Of a stretch of 64,000 nt of DNA, positions 61,668 through 64,000 are shown in pieces. The notes under the pieces are model-generated. The model had not been told where the DNA came from, ran no database searches, and saw only the letters and a program-made list of their open reading frames with translations. Numbering within the stretch: position 1 is the first letter of the stretch; every line of letters begins with the position of its first letter. Source of the stretch: VXRD01 sp965232265 (lineage in GTDB: Bacteria; Latescibacterota; UBA2968); contig CBDDPH010000002.1 of NCBI GenBank assembly GCA_965232265.1, positions 868,001 to 932,000 of the forward strand, given 5' to 3'. The position numbers were made by a program, and so were the translations under genes.

Positions 61668-62420
61668 TTAAGCCGTCTCGTCAGTCGGTTCGGGCATTTC
61701 GTTGGTGTTTTGCTCGGCAAGGGCAGTCAGTCCACCAATGGCCCCCAGGTTCATCGATTCCAGAGCAGAACTCGGTACGATGACCAGAGAGCCTTTTTCT
61801 TTAAGTCCTTCAAAGAGCATGTTCATACCGCGCAGTTGCAGGGCGACGGGGTTATTGTGATAGTTTTCGCTGGCTTGAGAGAATTTTTCTGAGATTTCGG
61901 TTTCGGCTGTGCCCAGGATGATCCGGGCCTGGCGTTCTCTTTCTGCCTGGGCTTGCTTGCTCATGGCGTCTGCAAGGTCGGGTGGTATAACAATGTCTTT
62001 GATGCCGACACTTTGACAGGTAATGCCCCAGGAACTGGTCGTTTCGTCGAGGGCCTGTTGCAATGCTTCGGCGATCTTTTCTCGATTTTGCAGGAGATCT
62101 GCCAATTCGTGTTTGCCGATGATGTCGCGCAGGCCAGTCCGGGCGACAAGTGAGACGGCGTATTCGTATTCCTGAACTTCGAGGGCGGCTTTTTCAGCAT
62201 CCCAAACGGTCCAATACACGACGGCATCGACGTTGACCGGGACAGTGTCTTTTGTCAGGGTAGAGTCGGCTCTAATATCAGTGACCCGGACGCGCTGGTC
62301 GATATATTTATCGACCCGGTCGATGATGGGAATGATGAGAAACCAACCCGGTCCTTTTAACCCAATAAATTTTCCCATACGCAAGACCACGGCTTTTTCC
62401 CACTGGTCAGAGATTTTCAA
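61668..62420 (-). CDS. Slipin/SPFH (band 7) family protein; start uncertain
   Basis: The ORF begins at a TTG (62420) with KISDQWEKAVVLRMGKF, which in slipins follows the N-terminal membrane segment. The 42 codons upstream in the same frame (62421-62546, after a TAG) encode a strongly hydrophobic stretch with ILTLANAIL, then LISLPIALIGLAATLFIA, so translation probably starts there at a non-standard or disputed codon. SPFH features are VPVNVDAVVYWTV, GKHELADLL and AQAERERQARIILG, followed by a C-terminal MNMLFEGL oligomerisation helix. These proteins organise membrane microdomains. Slipins often pair with an NfeD gene, which is not seen; instead the MFS gene ends just upstream. Confidence 0.88.
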   Translation of the reverse strand: MKISDQWEKAVVLRMGKFIGLKGPGWFLIIPIIDRVDKYIDQRVRVTDIRADSTLTKDTVPVNVDAVVYWTVWDAEKAALEVQEYEYAVSLVARTGLRDIIGKHELADLLQNREKIAEALQQALDETTSSWGITCQSVGIKDIVIPPDLADAMSKQAQAERERQARIILGTAETEISEKFSQASENYHNNPVALQLRGMNMLFEGLKEKGSLVIVPSSALESMNLGAIGGLTALAEQNTNEMPEPTDETA

Positions 62421-62552
62421 TGTGGCGGCAATGAATAGCGTAGCAGCCAGTCCGATCAGGGCAATGGGTAAAGAAATCAGGTCCGTATAGAACAGGATTG
62501 CGTTTGCCAGTGTGAGGATGAGGAAAATGAAGTCGGGTAGGGTGATCTAGCG

Positions 62553-63845
62553 TCAGGCGTCTGTTTCCGATGGCGTTTTTTCACGTCCCATGCGGATGCC
62601 TTTTTGTTCGTCAACGGTACGCAAGAGGAAGCCGCCTATGATGAAGAACAGGCCCACGGTTGCCATGCCGTAGCGCTGAGATCCAAAGGCTTGTGTGATG
62701 ACGCCCATGAGGAGGGGTCCGAGAAATGCGGTGGCTTTTCCCGAGAAGGCGTAGAAGCCGTAAAATTCGGTTTCTTTGTTTTGGGGAACAAAACGCCCCA
62801 TGAGAGACCGACTGGCCGATTGGTTGGGTCCGGCAAATAGGCCGACGAGGATGCCCGCGATCCAGAACCAGATTTTTTCCTGGGGTACGACGGCAATAAC
62901 AGTAGCGATGACGAATCCGATGAGGGTGATCTGGATGGTGAGTTTGCCGCCCAGGCGGTCGTCCAGGTACCCAAAACACCACGCGCCAATGCCGGCTGCG
63001 ATGTTGACGATGATGCCGAAGAAGAGGACTTCTTCAAATGTGAACCCATAAGTGCCTGCCGCATAAATGCCGCCAAAGGCAAAAACGGTGATGAGGCCGT
63101 CGTTATAGACGAGGCGGGCGAGCAGGAGCTTGAAGATTTCCCGGTAGCGCTGGAGTTCGCGGAAGGTTTGCAGGATGCGCCGGTAGGATGCAGCCAAACT
63201 CAGGTTGTCGCCAGTTTGCCGCGCAGGTGTTTGGGGTAAATAGAAGAGTGCCGGGAGGCTGAAGATGGCAAACCAGATCGCAACGCCGATATTTGTCGCC
63301 CGGATGTGTTCATGGGTTTCTTTGGCGAGGCCAAACCACGGGGTTTCTGTAGATACAAAGCCGACCATGAGGACGGCCATTGAGAGCAGGCCCCCGAAAT
63401 ATCCCACGCCCCATGCCTGTCCCGATATGCGACCGATGCGCTCGGGCGGGGCAATGTCGGGCAAGAAGGCGTTGTAAAATACAATGCCCATTTCAAAGCA
63501 GATGCAGGCGATGATGTAGATCACCATGGCATAAGTGGCTTGCCCTTGTTGCGGGAAATAGAGCAGGGCGGTGAAGATGACCGCGAGGAATGTGAAGAAT
63601 ATTAAAAAGCGTTTGCGATATCCGCCCTGGTCAGAGAGCGCGCCGAGGGGCGGCGATAGCAGGGCGACGATGAGCATGATGATGCCGACGCCGCGAGACC
63701 ATAAAGCCGTGCCGATAATTTCATTTTCAGCGATGACTTTGGTAAAAAACGCCGCGTAGATAAATGTGGTGACGTTGTTGGCAAAGGACGAGTTTGCAAA
63801 GTCATACATCATCCACGAGATGATGGTTTTTCGATTAGAGGACAT
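62553..63845 (-). CDS. MFS transporter, UMF1/Atg22-like family
   Basis: 430 residues from the ATG at 63845; a TTG at 63878 with AGGA five bases upstream is an alternative that adds 11 residues. Twelve transmembrane segments. ISWMMYDFANSSFANNVTTFIY is the UMF1 signature, then LSPPLGALSDQGGYRKRFL (loop 2-3 MFS motif) and VGLFAGPNQSASRSLMGRFVP. The family is related to vacuolar amino-acid effluxers; the substrate is unknown. The slipin coding sequence begins within a few bases of its stop, suggesting an operon. Confidence 0.9.
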   Translation of the reverse strand: MSSNRKTIISWMMYDFANSSFANNVTTFIYAAFFTKVIAENEIIGTALWSRGVGIIMLIVALLSPPLGALSDQGGYRKRFLIFFTFLAVIFTALLYFPQQGQATYAMVIYIIACICFEMGIVFYNAFLPDIAPPERIGRISGQAWGVGYFGGLLSMAVLMVGFVSTETPWFGLAKETHEHIRATNIGVAIWFAIFSLPALFYLPQTPARQTGDNLSLAASYRRILQTFRELQRYREIFKLLLARLVYNDGLITVFAFGGIYAAGTYGFTFEEVLFFGIIVNIAAGIGAWCFGYLDDRLGGKLTIQITLIGFVIATVIAVVPQEKIWFWIAGILVGLFAGPNQSASRSLMGRFVPQNKETEFYGFYAFSGKATAFLGPLLMGVITQAFGSQRYGMATVGLFFIIGGFLLRTVDEQKGIRMGREKTPSETDA

Positions 63846-63929
63846 TTTGAATGACCGTTCTGGCAAATCCGATTTCAAATTCTTCCTTTCTCTTTTCTTT
63901 TTCTAACTTCTAACTTCTGCCTTCACACT

Positions 63930-64000
63930 TCAAGCGGCACTTTCATAATATGGCGATGGCAATTTGGGGTAGGTGCGGTAGATGTGGCGGAAGACGTCTT
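63930..64000 (-). CDS. C-terminal fragment of a gene running off the window
   Basis: Minus-strand codons from the edge read DVFRHIYRTYPKLPSPYYES then two Ala and TGA at 63932-63930. It has host-like codon use, but only 22 residues are visible, so no family can be named. The gap to the MFS gene holds polypyrimidine and AAGTGTGAAGG-type repeat words. Confidence 0.45.
   Translation of the reverse strand, partial: DVFRHIYRTYPKLPSPYYESAA

Noticed and set aside
1..64000. tRNA, rRNA or complete transposase genes
   Set aside because: Scanned the gaps by eye; none had a cloverleaf-like pattern, rRNA core sequence or transposase ORF.

Overview
The window reads as chromosomal DNA of a free-living or host-associated Gram-negative bacterium of the FCB/PVC neighbourhood. 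My best guess is a Latescibacterota- or Poribacteria-like lineage. The evidence is inference from gene content: two TPR proteins with GWxTD-type domains, two DUF6785 (OPT-like) membrane proteins, phytanoyl-CoA dioxygenase and sugar isomerase genes, two sulfatases, a DUF1080 protein, a GH172 (DUF2961) protein, a TonB receptor with a carboxypeptidase-like N-domain, and a Chlamydia-type ribonucleotide reductase. No rRNA or tRNA gene was seen to fix the taxonomy.

Layout. 1-6.6 kb: 3' part of glyS, an outer-membrane barrel protein, a secreted GWxTD/TPR protein and rsmD. 6.7-15.4 kb (minus strand): a second GWxTD/TPR protein and two DUF6785 transporters either side of a GT39-like glycosyltransferase with TPRs. 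15.6-21.5 kb (plus): a membrane-bound spermidine-synthase-like protein, then a compact metabolic run (Dabb protein, small unknown, PhyH dioxygenase, TIM-barrel isomerase, D-2-hydroxyacid dehydrogenase). 21.6-24.2 kb (minus): coiled-coil membrane protein, sulfatase, amidohydrolase. 24.3-31.6 kb: epmA, nrdAB with an NrdR-box-like site, and GH172. 31.6-45.3 kb: a Uma2 endonuclease gene and then a defence island. 45.4-64 kb: opine-type dehydrogenase, a paired M16 peptidase operon, a catabolic block (DUF1080, nitrilase-like, Gfo/Idh, aldo/keto reductase, sulfatase), PQQ-type propeller, RibD-like deaminase, esterase, glgC, isomerase, a shortened TonB receptor, slipin, MFS transporter and the edge of one more gene.

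The most notable system is at 32.3-45.3 kb, in visibly AT-richer DNA. It carries the class 2 DISARM genes drmMII (C5-cytosine methylase), drmE, drmA (helicase) and drmB (DUF1998), but no drmC (PLD nuclease-like) gene in the window. Directly upstream, on the same strand, sits a pair coupled by a 4-base overlap: a soluble protein with two GHKL ATPase domains (Hsp90/MORC-like N-terminal, histidine-kinase-like C-terminal with an H-box) and a receiver-domain protein with a large unknown C-terminal domain. A hairpin with a T-tract separates this pair from drmMII. A decayed UvrD-type helicase C-terminus sits between drmE and drmA. I read this as a DISARM locus with an added phosphorelay-like module, possibly a sensor or regulator.

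The accessory genes outside the island suggest an organism specialised in degrading sulfated and complex glycans and small organic compounds. Short dispersed repeats (GTAGGGGCG palindromes, CCGCAGATNNACGCAGAT words, small 7-8 bp tandem repeats) fill many gaps and in places supply the ends of genes.
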